41,422 nucleotides of DNA from Desulfobacula sp. GTDB taxonomy: Bacteria; Desulfobacterota; Desulfobacteria; Desulfobacterales; Desulfobacteraceae. Location: positions 1-41,422 of the forward strand of contig JAIFMF010000014.1 in NCBI GenBank assembly GCA_020048635.1, read 5' to 3'. Positions within the stretch are counted from its first letter, which is position 1; every line of letters starts with the position of its first letter. Both the position numbers and the translations under genes were made by a program. The notes below the pieces were generated by a model. The model ran no database searches and was not told the origin of the DNA. It saw only the letters and a list, made by a program, of their open reading frames with translations. Below are positions 32,662-41,422 of the stretch, one piece after another.

Positions 32662-34503
32662 TTATTCTGTTTTCTTTGATTTTGCCTTTGCAACCTGCCG
32701 CTGGGAGGCATTCAGAATGGTTTTACGCAGCCGGATGGACAGGGGCGTCACTTCCACCATCTCATCATCCCGGATAAAATGGATGGCTTTTTCCAGGGTC
32801 ATGGCTTTGACCGGCGAACAAATCACATGCTCATCCTTGCCCGATGCCCGCATATTGGTCAGTTTCTTTTCCTTGCAGGCATTAACATCAATATCCTGGT
32901 GACGGTTGTGTTCGCCCACAATCATCCCTTCATACACAGGGGTTCCGGCTTCTATAAACAACTGGCCTCTGGGCTCAAGGTTGAACAACGCATAGGGAAC
33001 CGCTTTTCCCTGGCGGTCGGAAACAATGGACCCTGTATATCGGACGGGAAAATCCCCCCGATATTCCTCATACCCGGAAAGATATGAGTTCATGATTCCA
33101 GTCCCCCTGGTATCGGTCATGAATTCGTCTCTGTAGCCGATCAGAGATCGTGACGGGATGGAAAATTCGACTCTCACACGGCCTTTGCCGTTGTTGACAA
33201 GATTGACCATTTTGCCTTTCCGGATGGAAAGCTTTTCCGTTACCACCCCCATAAAATCTTCATCGCAATCCACAAACAGATGTTCAATAGGTTCCAGTGT
33301 TTTTTCATTCTGGTATTTAAAAATAACTTTAGGCCGTCCGGCACAAAGCTCAAACCCTTCTCTTCGCATGGTTTCAATGAGAATGGCCAGTTGGAATTCC
33401 CCTCTTCCCTTTACCTTGAAGCTTTCATCCTTATCGCTTTCTTCTACTTCAATGGCAACATTCATAAGGGTTTCCTTCAACAACCGCTCTCTGATTTTCC
33501 TTGACTGGACGAGTTTTCCCTCACGGCCTGCAAAAGGGGAATTGGATATGGAAAACTGCATGGATACAGTGGGTTCATCCACGGTAATCCGTTTCAGCGG
33601 AACCGGAGCCTGTTTTGTACAGATGGTGTCTCCGATTTTTACATCCTCAATCCCGGATAATACGATAATATCACCCACCTCGGCATTTTCTACAGGCATA
33701 AGGGCAGGCCCGTTATAGGATTGAATCCGTGTGACTTTCAGGGGCAGAAGTGCATTGTCTTTATTGATGCACACGAGGTTTTCATTGGATTTTGCACTTC
33801 CATTGAAAATCTTGCCAATGGCCAGCCGTCCGAGATAATCTGAATATCCGAGATCGGAAACGAGCATTTGAAAAGGGGCCTCCGGGTCATAGGATGGGGC
33901 CGGCAGGTCTTCCAGAATCATATCAAACAATGCATTGAGATTATCAGCCTCCTCGTCCAGGTCTTTTTTTACGATCCCGTCACGGCCGATGGCATAGAGG
34001 TATTTGAAATCAAGCTGCTCCTCTGTTGCATCAAGATCAATAAAGAGGTCATAGACCATGTCCAGAACTTCCTGGGGTCTTCCATCCTTACGGTCGATTT
34101 TATTGATGATCACAACAACTGGAAGCTTGGAGTCAAAGGTTTTCTTTAGAACAAACCGGGTCTGGGGAAGGGGCCCTTCAGATGCATCCACCAGGAGAAT
34201 AGCGCTGTCTGCCATGGAAAGTGCCCTTTCCACCTCGCCGCCGAAATCAGCATGGCCGGGGGTATCAATGATATTGATTTTAACCCCTTTCCATGTCACG
34301 GAACAGTTCTTGGCCGCAATGGTAATGCCGCGTTCCCTTTCAAGGTCCATGCTGTCCATCAGGCGTTCGTTTACCTGCTGGCCTTCCCTGAAAGTTCCGC
34401 TTTGCTTGAACATTGCATCCACAAGGGTGGTTTTACCATGGTCAACATGGGCAATAATGGCAACGTTTCTTAAATTATGATTATACTGTACGTTTTTTTT
34501 CAT
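32662..34503 (-). CDS. typA: Ribosome-associated GTPase BipA/TypA
   Basis: A 613-residue translational GTPase. The start at 34503 is chosen because AGGAG lies 5 bases upstream and the protein then matches the family (an open extension to 34548 adds 15 codons). The G domain is intact: AHVDHGKT (residues 18-25), DTPGHADFGGEVERAL and NKIDRKD. The C-terminal BipA-specific domain includes EYRGDFPVRYTGSIVSDRQG and GMIVGEHNR. Function: GTP-dependent factor for 50S assembly and stress or low-temperature growth. It is encoded singly in most genomes, and no oddity is visible. Confidence 0.97.
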   Translation of the reverse strand: MKKNVQYNHNLRNVAIIAHVDHGKTTLVDAMFKQSGTFREGQQVNERLMDSMDLERERGITIAAKNCSVTWKGVKINIIDTPGHADFGGEVERALSMADSAILLVDASEGPLPQTRFVLKKTFDSKLPVVVIINKIDRKDGRPQEVLDMVYDLFIDLDATEEQLDFKYLYAIGRDGIVKKDLDEEADNLNALFDMILEDLPAPSYDPEAPFQMLVSDLGYSDYLGRLAIGKIFNGSAKSNENLVCINKDNALLPLKVTRIQSYNGPALMPVENAEVGDIIVLSGIEDVKIGDTICTKQAPVPLKRITVDEPTVSMQFSISNSPFAGREGKLVQSRKIRERLLKETLMNVAIEVEESDKDESFKVKGRGEFQLAILIETMRREGFELCAGRPKVIFKYQNEKTLEPIEHLFVDCDEDFMGVVTEKLSIRKGKMVNLVNNGKGRVRVEFSIPSRSLIGYRDEFMTDTRGTGIMNSYLSGYEEYRGDFPVRYTGSIVSDRQGKAVPYALFNLEPRGQLFIEAGTPVYEGMIVGEHNRHQDIDVNACKEKKLTNMRASGKDEHVICSPVKAMTLEKAIHFIRDDEMVEVTPLSIRLRKTILNASQRQVAKAKSKKTE

Positions 34504-34568
34504 GATTCTCCTGTTTGGTATAATTTGTAAGTTCAGGAAAATAACCATGAAACGGCAAAGGTCAAATT

Positions 34569-35039
34569 TTACTTTGACACCCGCGTTGTACCATCATTTC
34601 CCCTGAGGATACGGACCCTGTCGGTGGGATAAATCGGAACATCAGCCTCCTGAACCACAACAATGGTTTCTCCGCTGTCTTTTCTAACGACAATCTCAAG
34701 ACCTTTTTTTGAAGTGAGTCCTTCTTCAGCAGCAGCTCCTCCTGCAGCGCCGAGCAGGGCTCCACCCACGGTGGCAAGAGTCCGGCCTCTTCCTCTGCCG
34801 ATGGTACTGCCGAGAACACCGCCGGCCACAGCGCCGGCTGCAGCCCCAACCGGTGTTTTTGTGCCTTCTATCAGCACTTCCTTGACTGACTCAACGGTTC
34901 CGGTTTCAACGGTATGGGCCTGCCTTGTCTGATCTCTGGAATACACCTCGCTGGATCTGCTGGAGGCGCATCCGGTGATGTACGCTGTAACAACTGTAAA
35001 CAGCAGCAGGGTGATTGTTTTATATGTCAACGGTTTCAT
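34569..35039 (-). CDS. Glycine-zipper outer-membrane lipoprotein (SlyB-like)
   Basis: A 156-residue lipoprotein with lipobox TGC at residues 22-24 (acylated C24) after a hydrophobic signal. Residues about 64-105 form glycine-zipper helices (GAAAGAVAGGVLGSTIGRGR and TVGGALLGAAGG), typical of the SlyB/PcP/OmpA-like 2TM glycine-zipper family. The C-terminal part (IVVRKDSGETIVVVQEADVP) is a small beta domain. Probable role: envelope integrity or stress, anchored in the outer membrane (residue +2 is Ala, not Asp). It lies between ridA and typA on the same strand with gaps of 21 and 65 bases. Confidence 0.88.
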   Translation of the reverse strand: MKPLTYKTITLLLFTVVTAYITGCASSRSSEVYSRDQTRQAHTVETGTVESVKEVLIEGTKTPVGAAAGAVAGGVLGSTIGRGRGRTLATVGGALLGAAGGAAAEEGLTSKKGLEIVVRKDSGETIVVVQEADVPIYPTDRVRILRGNDGTTRVSK

Positions 35040-35060
35040 ATTCGTAGCCTGTTTGATTTA

Positions 35061-35447
35061 TTATTTTTTTGGTTTATATGCGATGCAGTCCATTTCCACG
35101 GATGCACCCAGTGCAAGCTCTTTTACCCCTACCGTTATCCTGGCGGGGGGTTCAAACTGGATGACATCGAGATAAGCTGAATTCATATCATGGAAAAAAT
35201 TCATATCCGTAAGATAGACATTGACCTTTACAATGTCCTCCAGACTTGCATGACATTGACTTAAAATAGTTGAAATGTGAAACAGAATCTGCTCTGTCTG
35301 CTTTGAAACACCTCCTTCAACGATTTCCAGTTTGTCGAGTTTTGTTCCAAGGGTTCCTGAAACATAGATAAAATCTCCGGCCACAGCCGCATGGCTGAAG
35401 GCTGGAAGCCTTGAAAGAGTTTTACAATTTATTTTCTGAATTCCCAT
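35061..35447 (-). CDS. ridA: RidA-family enamine/imine deaminase
   Basis: A 128-residue protein of normal RidA length. The family arginine is R103 in PPARITVGV and the conserved glutamate is E118 in GASVEMDCIAY. The core SHAAVAGDFIYVSGTLG is typical. Family reaction: hydrolysis of reactive 2-aminoacrylate and other enamines/imines formed by PLP enzymes. GAAAGGAAGG precedes the ATG. The next gene, a lipoprotein, follows after 21 bases on the same strand and may be cotranscribed. Confidence 0.92.
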   Translation of the reverse strand: MGIQKINCKTLSRLPAFSHAAVAGDFIYVSGTLGTKLDKLEIVEGGVSKQTEQILFHISTILSQCHASLEDIVKVNVYLTDMNFFHDMNSAYLDVIQFEPPARITVGVKELALGASVEMDCIAYKPKK

Positions 35448-35626
35448 AAATCCTTCCTTTCCTTTTTTTCAAACTTATTTTAATGTAATTCTACAGCACC
35501 TTTGTGCAACCTTCAAGCCTTCAATTGTATAAAATTGTAATTGAATGCGCTTGTAAATATATGGTTTTGCATTATGGTTTACAAAAATATGACGGATATG
35601 AATACATTAGCAAAAGGAGCAAGACA

Positions 35627-36133
35627 ATGAACATTGCAGTTGCCGTTCTTATCATTGCGGTCATCGGCTTTGCGCTTTTTTTAAGAAAAAAGTCGGTTTC
35701 GAAAGACACTGCCGCACCCACCCATTTCCCCCGGTCCGGGCCTTCCCCTGATCAGGAATACGGAGCCATCCTTGATTCTCTGCTCAAACTCAATATTCTC
35801 ATGAGAAAAGACTTAGAATTTCCAGAAGACATGATAAAGGGAATCGAAGCCGTCATTGATGACCTTATGGTCATAACTCCGGCAATGATGGAGCAATATC
35901 CGGGTGAAACTCTGACCTATGAAATTAAAAAAATTGGAAAGACCCATCTTTTCAAAACCGTGAAGGAATATTTGGATCTATCTCCTGAAAGCCGGAAAAT
36001 CCAGTTGGACATGTTTAAAAAAACCATTGAATCCCTGCATGAGGTCTCCAACCGCTCCAGAGATATTGTTGAAAAAAACGAAACCGCTGAATTCAAGACC
36101 ATGGCAAATTTTCTTGCCGGCAAATTTTCATAA
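35627..36133 (+). CDS. Small membrane-anchored protein, XpaC-like position before telA
   Basis: A 168-residue protein. The ATG at 35627 has AAAGGAG 7-8 bases upstream and is followed by a transmembrane helix (NIAVAVLIIAVIGFALFLRK). A longer open stretch from 35504 lacks a ribosome site. After a basic and proline-rich linker, the rest (residues about 45-168) is alpha-helical and probably cytoplasmic. It sits 12 bases before the TelA-like gene. TelA is often preceded by a small XpaC-type membrane protein, and this gene takes that place, although sequence likeness to XpaC is not clear. It begins the 35.6-41.4 kb operon. Confidence 0.6.
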   Translation: MNIAVAVLIIAVIGFALFLRKKSVSKDTAAPTHFPRSGPSPDQEYGAILDSLLKLNILMRKDLEFPEDMIKGIEAVIDDLMVITPAMMEQYPGETLTYEIKKIGKTHLFKTVKEYLDLSPESRKIQLDMFKKTIESLHEVSNRSRDIVEKNETAEFKTMANFLAGKFS

Positions 36134-36145
36134 AAGGAGAATAGC

Positions 36146-37378
36146 ATGAACGATATGACCAATGATCTCCAAAGCGTGGCCCGGCAGGCAAAAGCACCAG
36201 TCCTTGCCGAAGTGGTCGAAGTTTCGGGGCAGGGTGCCCTGACGCCTGTCCAGGCCCCTTCCAATCTTGTGCCGGTTCAACCGAGGCACCTGGCAGTTCA
36301 GGATATTCAGGCCTTTGAAGCCAAAGCCAATGAATTTATTGAGAAAATAAAACAGGATCCTTCCAACTGGCAGCTTGGCAATTTTGTGTTCAGCCTGGGG
36401 CAGGACATCATGGAACAGACCCAGGCCCAGGTCAGCCTTTATGACCGGAAAATGGGAGAGGTGCTGAAAAACGTGGCCACAGATGCATCTTCTCCTGTGG
36501 GGAAAAATATTCTGGCCATCAAAACCGAGCTTGACAAGGTGAACCCGACCATGGTGGCTAAAACCGAGGCACCCTTTCAAACAAAAATGCTGGGTCTCTT
36601 CACAAGAACGGTAAACCGCCTGCCCAAGGGAGATGAGATCCTGAGAATGATTGCCGAAAGAAGGGAAACCGTGAATTCCACCATTGACGGCATCCGTAAC
36701 CATTTGAGAAATGAAGCCGACCAGGTGGCCTTTGATGCTGCAGAATTGTCCGTCATCTGCGATTCCTTAAAAGAAATACAGCCCAGACTCCAGGAACAGA
36801 TTTATCTCGGTCAGGTTATCTGGCAAAAACTCATGGATCATGTGAAAACCGTTAATGATATAAGGATCAAAGAGGCCCTGACCACCCTTACCAGCGACCT
36901 TGCCATGGCGGTTGTGGATCTTCAGACCATTGACAACTCCAACCTCCAGACCCGGTTCGGCGGAGAAATGATGGTGAGAAACTCCCATCTTGTCAAACGC
37001 CTGGTCCAGAGAACGGATATGATCCTTTCCACGGCCGTTAAAAACGCCCTGGCCGTCCGGGTGGCGGCGGAGCAGCAGATGGATACCCTAAAACACCTGG
37101 ACATGGTCCAGCAGGCGGCCGCAGAAACCATGAAAGACACGGCAAGGGTCATCGGAAACGCCGCCATCAAAAGCGCCCAGATGAGCCAGAGCATGACTGT
37201 CAACATCCAGGCCCTGGAAGAAGCCTGCAACACTTATGAACAGGCATTCGAAACCTTTGCCCTGATCTCGCAGGAAACCATCAATATTGCATCCCAGAGC
37301 TCCACTGCCCTCGGGAAAATGAATGACCGTTTCAGGGCCAGAACCGATGCCCTGACGGCGAGACGTCAGGACCAGTAA
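36146..37378 (+). CDS. TelA-like toxic-anion resistance protein
   Basis: A 410-residue soluble, almost entirely alpha-helical protein with coiled-coil stretches. The C-terminal half (residues about 270-400) matches the TelA/PF05816 style: NSNLQTRFGGEMMVRNSHLV, VAAEQQMDTLKHLDMVQQAA, then MKDTARVIG. Family: tellurite and other toxic-anion or antibiotic tolerance; the molecular role is unknown and may be membrane-associated scaffolding. Adjacent upstream is a small membrane-anchored protein, and downstream are a DUF4178-like protein, a lipoprotein and a duplicated-DUF350 protein. AAAGGAG precedes the ATG. Confidence 0.75.
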   Translation: MNDMTNDLQSVARQAKAPVLAEVVEVSGQGALTPVQAPSNLVPVQPRHLAVQDIQAFEAKANEFIEKIKQDPSNWQLGNFVFSLGQDIMEQTQAQVSLYDRKMGEVLKNVATDASSPVGKNILAIKTELDKVNPTMVAKTEAPFQTKMLGLFTRTVNRLPKGDEILRMIAERRETVNSTIDGIRNHLRNEADQVAFDAAELSVICDSLKEIQPRLQEQIYLGQVIWQKLMDHVKTVNDIRIKEALTTLTSDLAMAVVDLQTIDNSNLQTRFGGEMMVRNSHLVKRLVQRTDMILSTAVKNALAVRVAAEQQMDTLKHLDMVQQAAAETMKDTARVIGNAAIKSAQMSQSMTVNIQALEEACNTYEQAFETFALISQETINIASQSSTALGKMNDRFRARTDALTARRQDQ

Positions 37379-37436
37379 CCCATGTCAATTGGAATCGGAT
37401 CATTAAAAACAAAACATTAAGATTTGGAGACCTTCC

Positions 37437-38069
37437 ATGCTTGATACGGCAACACAAAAATCATTCCAGGAAAGATTTTCAGCCACCCGGGCACTTTTAA
37501 AACATGACCTTGTCTCAGGCCCGGACAAATCGGCCCTGACTATTAAAAATGCCGGAAAGAAGTCTTTTTTTGAATATCTGGGTAAAACGTATGTTGTAAA
37601 AGACCTGAGCCGGTATGAAGAAACCTCTGATGATTTTAAAAAGAAACAAGGGTATTTTATTACGGAGCTGGCCTGCTTCTGCCTTGAAACCGGTGAAACC
37701 GTTTATTTTGAGTGGGAATTTGATGACAGCCTTGAGGTTTGTATGACCCTTGACCGGTTTACATTCCGGAATTTAAAGGATGATGAGGGTGGTCCCATTG
37801 ATGAAGATGATCTGGATGAGATTGCCGACACCCGGGATAGGGTCGTGATAAACGGGGAAAGTTTTTTTTATGAGGATGACTGGGCTTCAATTTATTCCAG
37901 GGACGGCAAAGAGGAAAGGGTTTATATGTATGAATTTGAAAATGAAACCGGAACCCTTTTTCTGACCATTGAAGAGTGGTCAGGCGAAGGCAGGGAAGAA
38001 TATCAGATTTATACCTCAAGTCCTGTTGATCCTAAAGATATCACCCTCATCACCAAAGGAGAGGTTTAA
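37437..38069 (+). CDS. DUF4178-like acidic protein
   Basis: A 210-residue very acidic protein without a membrane segment (for example DDEGGPIDEDDLDEIADTRD). KSFFEYLGKTYVVKDLSRYE and GYFITELACFCLETGETVYF recall DUF4178 domains, which form beta-rich folds and are encoded beside DUF350 and spermidine-synthase-like genes. That same company is seen here. The family call is tentative and function is unknown. TTTGGAGA lies just before the ATG, and the lipoprotein gene follows after 3 bases, so the two are tightly coupled. Confidence 0.55.
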   Translation: MLDTATQKSFQERFSATRALLKHDLVSGPDKSALTIKNAGKKSFFEYLGKTYVVKDLSRYEETSDDFKKKQGYFITELACFCLETGETVYFEWEFDDSLEVCMTLDRFTFRNLKDDEGGPIDEDDLDEIADTRDRVVINGESFFYEDDWASIYSRDGKEERVYMYEFENETGTLFLTIEEWSGEGREEYQIYTSSPVDPKDITLITKGEV

Positions 38070-38072
38070 AGG

Positions 38073-39707
38073 ATGGCAAACAAAACAAGATGCCGCCTTA
38101 AGGGAGTCCTGGCGCTGTTGACCCTGTTCGGCGCTCTTGTCTTTTTAACCGGGTGCGGCGAGGGCCTCCCAAAAGAGCTGAGAAAGGAGGCGGAATCCCT
38201 TCCTGGAATCATAAAAACGGGGTTTTCGCTGGTGGATCAGCACAAGGAAAAATATGAGGGCCAAACCAGCTCTTCCGATTTCAAATCCCTTGAACGGTTC
38301 AGCGTGAAGGAAAACTGGCCCTCAAAATTCCAGCAGGCAAAGGACGAACTGAATCGGGCAAAGGACGTCTATGACAAAGACCTATCCCCTCTCATCAAAA
38401 AAAACACACCCGAACTTGCTCCTGAGGTCCAAAAGCAGACAGCACGGGTTAAACAGATTCTGAAAGATGCTGAAGACCTTTACCGATACCCATCCTCCCG
38501 GTTTTTAAGGATCCTGGAAACCCAAAAGAATGCCGGAAGTTTCCATTCCAAGGCAAAAACCGATGCAGGGGCTATCCAGGAGATAGCCGCCCGGATAAAG
38601 GAAGGCCCTGTAGCCAAAGGGCTTACAGACTTTCCGGATTCAGCCGGAAAGATCAATAGCCGGTTTGCCCCCTTATCAAAACTGAGTGAGGAATCCCCAA
38701 ATCATCTTGGCCGGGTGAAAGCGGAGTATGAGCGTCATACCTCCGGAACCGAGGCAGACTATACCGTCTTTAGCGACAGCGCAAAAGCTCTTTCAATCGG
38801 ATTTGAAGAGATAAAAGCCCTTGAGACGAACCTCACAAAAGATCTGGCCGGGCTTTATTCAAGTTATACAAAAATCCTGAAAGACATGAAAGAAGAATAT
38901 GTTGTCACCATCAAACGGGAATCCTGGGATGAAAACGCTGAATATGATAACCCGGTGGTTGTGACGTTTCAGCGGGAGGTGAGCCCGGAACTTTACGATA
39001 TATTGACACAGGAAAATCTGGATGAAATTGCCTCCATCACTGCAGGGTTCACGGGTTCAAATCTGAAAAGCAATATCGGTGATGCCTGGAAAGAACTTTC
39101 CATTAATCCCATGGATCAGTGGCCGGGCAGAGGACACAATGCCGCTTCCTTTTATGTGGAAGACACAAAAGAAACCTATTTCCATAAATATATCCTGGAA
39201 GAAAACGGTGAAACAAAAGAAACCGACTGGGAACAGGTGGATGAAAGCTTTTATGAGGCCAATCTTGAATTCCTGGGCATGGCCATCCTGGCTAAACCCT
39301 ACGGCGTATTTGAACAGGACCGCCTGATCCAGGCTGCACCGCCCGGCATGGCCTATGTTGGCAATTCAAAATATGGGGAATGGAAAGATAATGGAAGTGG
39401 TGATCGCTTCTGGTCATGGTACGGGAAGTATGCCTTGTTCTCTTCTCTTTTCTTTTCACCGGCATCTTTTTTTAATTACAATTCCTGGAATGGCTGGCAT
39501 AACAATTACCGGTACCAGAAACCTTATTTTGGCGAAACAAAAGACGGGTTGGCACAATACGGAACCCATGGGGCTTATGTCAAACAATCCCCCAGGTTTC
39601 AAAGCACAACATTTTCACAGAGCGGCGGTTTTAAATCCAGGACCGCTTCAGTCCGGGGTGCAGGCGAAGGTCTTCGCGGCGGCGGACCCGGCAGCAAAGG
39701 TAAATAA
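38073..39707 (+). CDS. Large lipoprotein of unknown function
   Basis: A 544-residue protein with a lipobox LTGC at residues 25-28 (acylated C28). Residues about 40-290 are charged and helical, with repeated coiled-coil-type segments (KFQQAKDELNRAKDVYDK). Residues 295-430 look globular. The C-terminal about 90 residues are aromatic- and glycine-rich and of low complexity (FFSPASFFNYNSWNGWHNNY, ending GLRGGGPGSKGK). It is likely periplasmic, tethered to a membrane. No family is firmly recognised, though a Ser/Gly-rich tail with an aromatic core recalls DUF1190-type lipoproteins of YjfM type. It lies between the DUF4178-like and DUF350 genes. Confidence 0.7.
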   Translation: MANKTRCRLKGVLALLTLFGALVFLTGCGEGLPKELRKEAESLPGIIKTGFSLVDQHKEKYEGQTSSSDFKSLERFSVKENWPSKFQQAKDELNRAKDVYDKDLSPLIKKNTPELAPEVQKQTARVKQILKDAEDLYRYPSSRFLRILETQKNAGSFHSKAKTDAGAIQEIAARIKEGPVAKGLTDFPDSAGKINSRFAPLSKLSEESPNHLGRVKAEYERHTSGTEADYTVFSDSAKALSIGFEEIKALETNLTKDLAGLYSSYTKILKDMKEEYVVTIKRESWDENAEYDNPVVVTFQREVSPELYDILTQENLDEIASITAGFTGSNLKSNIGDAWKELSINPMDQWPGRGHNAASFYVEDTKETYFHKYILEENGETKETDWEQVDESFYEANLEFLGMAILAKPYGVFEQDRLIQAAPPGMAYVGNSKYGEWKDNGSGDRFWSWYGKYALFSSLFFSPASFFNYNSWNGWHNNYRYQKPYFGETKDGLAQYGTHGAYVKQSPRFQSTTFSQSGGFKSRTASVRGAGEGLRGGGPGSKGK

Positions 39708-39734
39708 AACGATTCCAAAGAGGAGAAACTGAAT

Positions 39735-40619
39735 ATGGCGGAGATGGTTGCAAGTCTTGGTCAGGGATTGATGTATGTCATTCTGGGTGTTTTTTTTATC
39801 TGGCTTGTTAAAAAAGTGGATGACTGGAGAACCCGGGAATTTGATGATGATGTGGAAATCGATAACGGCAATGTGGCGGTCGGGTTAAGACGGGCAGGGC
39901 TGTACCTCGGCATTGCCATTGCGATTTCCGGCGCCATGAAAGGGACTTCAAGCGGATTTTTCCCTGATCTTTTTCAATTGATGATTGACGGTCTCATTAT
40001 TACCGGGTTCATGTTTTCTTCCCGGTTTGTCAATGAGTATATGATGCTGGGCAAAATCAATAATGATCAGGAATGTGTGAAAATTATCATCACGCCGGAG
40101 GGGAAAAAAATTACGGGAAATTCAGCCGTGGGAATGGTTGAAGCCGGTATGTCCATAGCCACAGGGTTTATCCTGAACGGCTCCATATCCGGTATCGGCG
40201 GCTCCTTTATTGAAGGGATTGCCAGTGCGGGTCTCTTTTTTATCCTGGGCCAGATGGCCCTTCTTCTTTTTGGATTTCTGTATGAACTGACCACCTCTTT
40301 TAACGTGAGAAACGAGATTCAGAATAATAACCTGGCTGCCGGGATCGGACTTGGGGGAACCCTCATGGCCTTCGGCATTATCCTCATGGCCAGCCTTTCC
40401 GGGCCCTTTACAGGCTGGGCCCACGATATCCTGAGTTTCTGCCTGTACACAGTTTACGGGATCATCATGCTTCTGGTCTTCAAGACCGTTATCGGCAGGC
40501 TTCTTTTGCCCACCACGAGCATTGCAATGGAAATCAAGGAAGATCGGAATGTAGCGGCCATGATCGTGGTGGAATGTGCCATAAATGCCGTTGCCATTAT
40601 TATCGCCTTTTCCATGTAA
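39735..40619 (+). CDS. Duplicated DUF350 membrane protein
   Basis: A 294-residue membrane protein with about 8 helices in two halves. The first half includes GQGLMYVILGVFFIWLVKKV, then DNGNVAVGLRRAGLYLGIAI. The second repeats the pattern: LFGFLYELTTSFNVRNEIQN, then NNLAAGIGLGGTLMAFGIIL. NxAVG/NxAAG plus G-x-x-x-G helix pairs are the DUF350 hallmark (YjfL). The function of DUF350 is unknown; it is commonly encoded next to spermidine-synthase-like proteins, as here (3 bases to the next gene). GGAGAAA lies before the ATG. Confidence 0.82.
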   Translation: MAEMVASLGQGLMYVILGVFFIWLVKKVDDWRTREFDDDVEIDNGNVAVGLRRAGLYLGIAIAISGAMKGTSSGFFPDLFQLMIDGLIITGFMFSSRFVNEYMMLGKINNDQECVKIIITPEGKKITGNSAVGMVEAGMSIATGFILNGSISGIGGSFIEGIASAGLFFILGQMALLLFGFLYELTTSFNVRNEIQNNNLAAGIGLGGTLMAFGIILMASLSGPFTGWAHDILSFCLYTVYGIIMLLVFKTVIGRLLLPTTSIAMEIKEDRNVAAMIVVECAINAVAIIIAFSM

Positions 40620-40622
40620 TCC

Positions 40623-41422
40623 ATGCTTCAAACCGAAAAACCGATTAATTTTGCGTCCTTCCTTCTTTGCGCCTGCATGTTTGCCAGCGGTGCCTGCGGT
40701 ATCATCCTGGAATATATCCAGGCAAGTTTAGCCTCCATGATCCTTGGTAATTCCTTTGAGCAATGGGCCATGGTCATCGGCCTCATGCTCTTCTGGATGG
40801 GATTCGGCAGTCTGATCCAGTCCCGGATTTCAAAACCGTATCTGATTTATGCCTTTATCGGTGTTGAGACGGGCCTTGCCCTGGCCGGAGGCTTTTCCCC
40901 CACTCTGACCTATCTGGCTTACAGCTATACCGCTCACTACATCCTTGTCCTGTATTTTTTTGTCAGTTTCATCGGGATCATGATCGGACTCGAAATCCCT
41001 GTCATCATCCGGATCAACAATGATTTCAGCACCGAATTATCCACCAATCTCGGAAGCATTCTGAGTGCGGATTACATCGGCAGCCTCATGGGTTCAGTGC
41101 TTTATGTATTTGTTCTGTTAAGGTTCACATCCATTACGGAAGCGGCCTTCCTGACTGCCGGAGCCAATTTTTCCCTGGCTGCTGTCACCTTTATCTATTT
41201 TACAAAAAAAGGTCTTATCAAAAAAGGTCTGGTCCTGCCGGTCATCATGGTACTGACGTTAAGTGCCGTCTGTTTCGGATATCTGAACAACAAACAATGG
41301 AATATCAAACTGGAGCAGCCCCTGTATGATGACCGGGTGATCTTCAGCAAAACTACCCGATACCAGCATATCACTCTGACCCAGGACAAACCTCTGAATG
41401 AAGTCCGGCTTTATTTAAACGG
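40623..41422 (+). CDS. Membrane-fused spermidine-synthase-like protein, N-terminal part (truncated by window edge)
   Basis: The frame is open from an ATG at 40623 to the window edge, 266 residues seen. The first about 215 residues form about 7 transmembrane helices (for example ACGIILEYIQASLASMILGN and FFVSFIGIMIGLEIPVIIRI). The final visible part begins the aminopropyltransferase-like N-terminal beta domain (YDDRVIFSKTTRYQHITLTQ), with the Y-Q-x-I motif that binds the polyamine/SAM-type substrates in SpeE proteins. The Rossmann methyltransferase-like domain lies beyond the window, so catalytic residues cannot be checked. It is separated by 3 bases from the DUF350 gene. Family members of this layout have unclear substrates; genuine spermidine synthesis is not assured. 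Confidence 0.82.
   Translation, partial: MLQTEKPINFASFLLCACMFASGACGIILEYIQASLASMILGNSFEQWAMVIGLMLFWMGFGSLIQSRISKPYLIYAFIGVETGLALAGGFSPTLTYLAYSYTAHYILVLYFFVSFIGIMIGLEIPVIIRINNDFSTELSTNLGSILSADYIGSLMGSVLYVFVLLRFTSITEAAFLTAGANFSLAAVTFIYFTKKGLIKKGLVLPVIMVLTLSAVCFGYLNNKQWNIKLEQPLYDDRVIFSKTTRYQHITLTQDKPLNEVRLYLN

Overview
The window reads as chromosomal DNA of a marine, Desulfobacteraceae-like sulfate reducer (Desulfobacter/Desulfobacula type). This is inferred from gene content: TctABC and Liv-type uptake systems, an NtrC/sigma-54 circuit, an acyl-CoA ligase, REC/HD-GYP signalling and an ectoine-type aspartokinase. No rRNA, tRNA or CRISPR array was seen.

Layout. 1-1702 (-): start of an RND efflux operon (adaptor, then truncated pump) behind a perfect TetR-type palindrome. 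1950-5816 (+): a very large class I adenylate cyclase with an alpha-helical N-terminus and a pentapeptide-repeat block, convergent with a mini-glutaredoxin. 6275-9012 (+): a REC-HK-REC hybrid kinase and a REC/HD-GYP protein behind a consensus sigma-70 promoter. 9059-10357 (-): MFS transporter. 10597-13601 (+): tripartite tricarboxylate transporter tctCBA. 13662-22326 (+): a sigma-54 activator, a sigma-54 (-24/-12) promoter, a minimal Fis-type HTH protein, a complete branched-chain-amino-acid-type ABC importer, an AMP-forming acyl-CoA ligase and a single-domain response regulator. This looks like an uptake-and-activation operon for an organic acid or aromatic/fatty acid.

22.6-28.7 kb differs in character. 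It holds small unrelated modules: a DHA2 MFS pump, vapBC, an SbmA/BacA peptide transporter very like the enterobacterial one, a zinc ribbon, and a DUF3088-like plus flavodoxin pair. A 61-62 bp repeat, always in the same orientation, separates the modules (five full copies and one left-end copy). This cassette-like layout is the most unusual structure in the window. It is followed by an orphan ectoine-type aspartokinase, a gene-poor stretch with a broken AlbA_2/COG2865-type gene, and a possibly frameshifted small exported protein.

32.0-35.4 kb (-) carries housekeeping-type genes: NAD(P)H oxidoreductase, BipA/TypA, a glycine-zipper lipoprotein and RidA. 35.6-41.4 kb (+) is a compact operon: a membrane-anchored small protein, a TelA-like protein, a DUF4178-like protein, a large lipoprotein, a duplicated-DUF350 membrane protein and a membrane-fused spermidine-synthase-like protein cut by the window edge. 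It resembles envelope/toxic-anion stress modules whose biochemistry is largely unknown.
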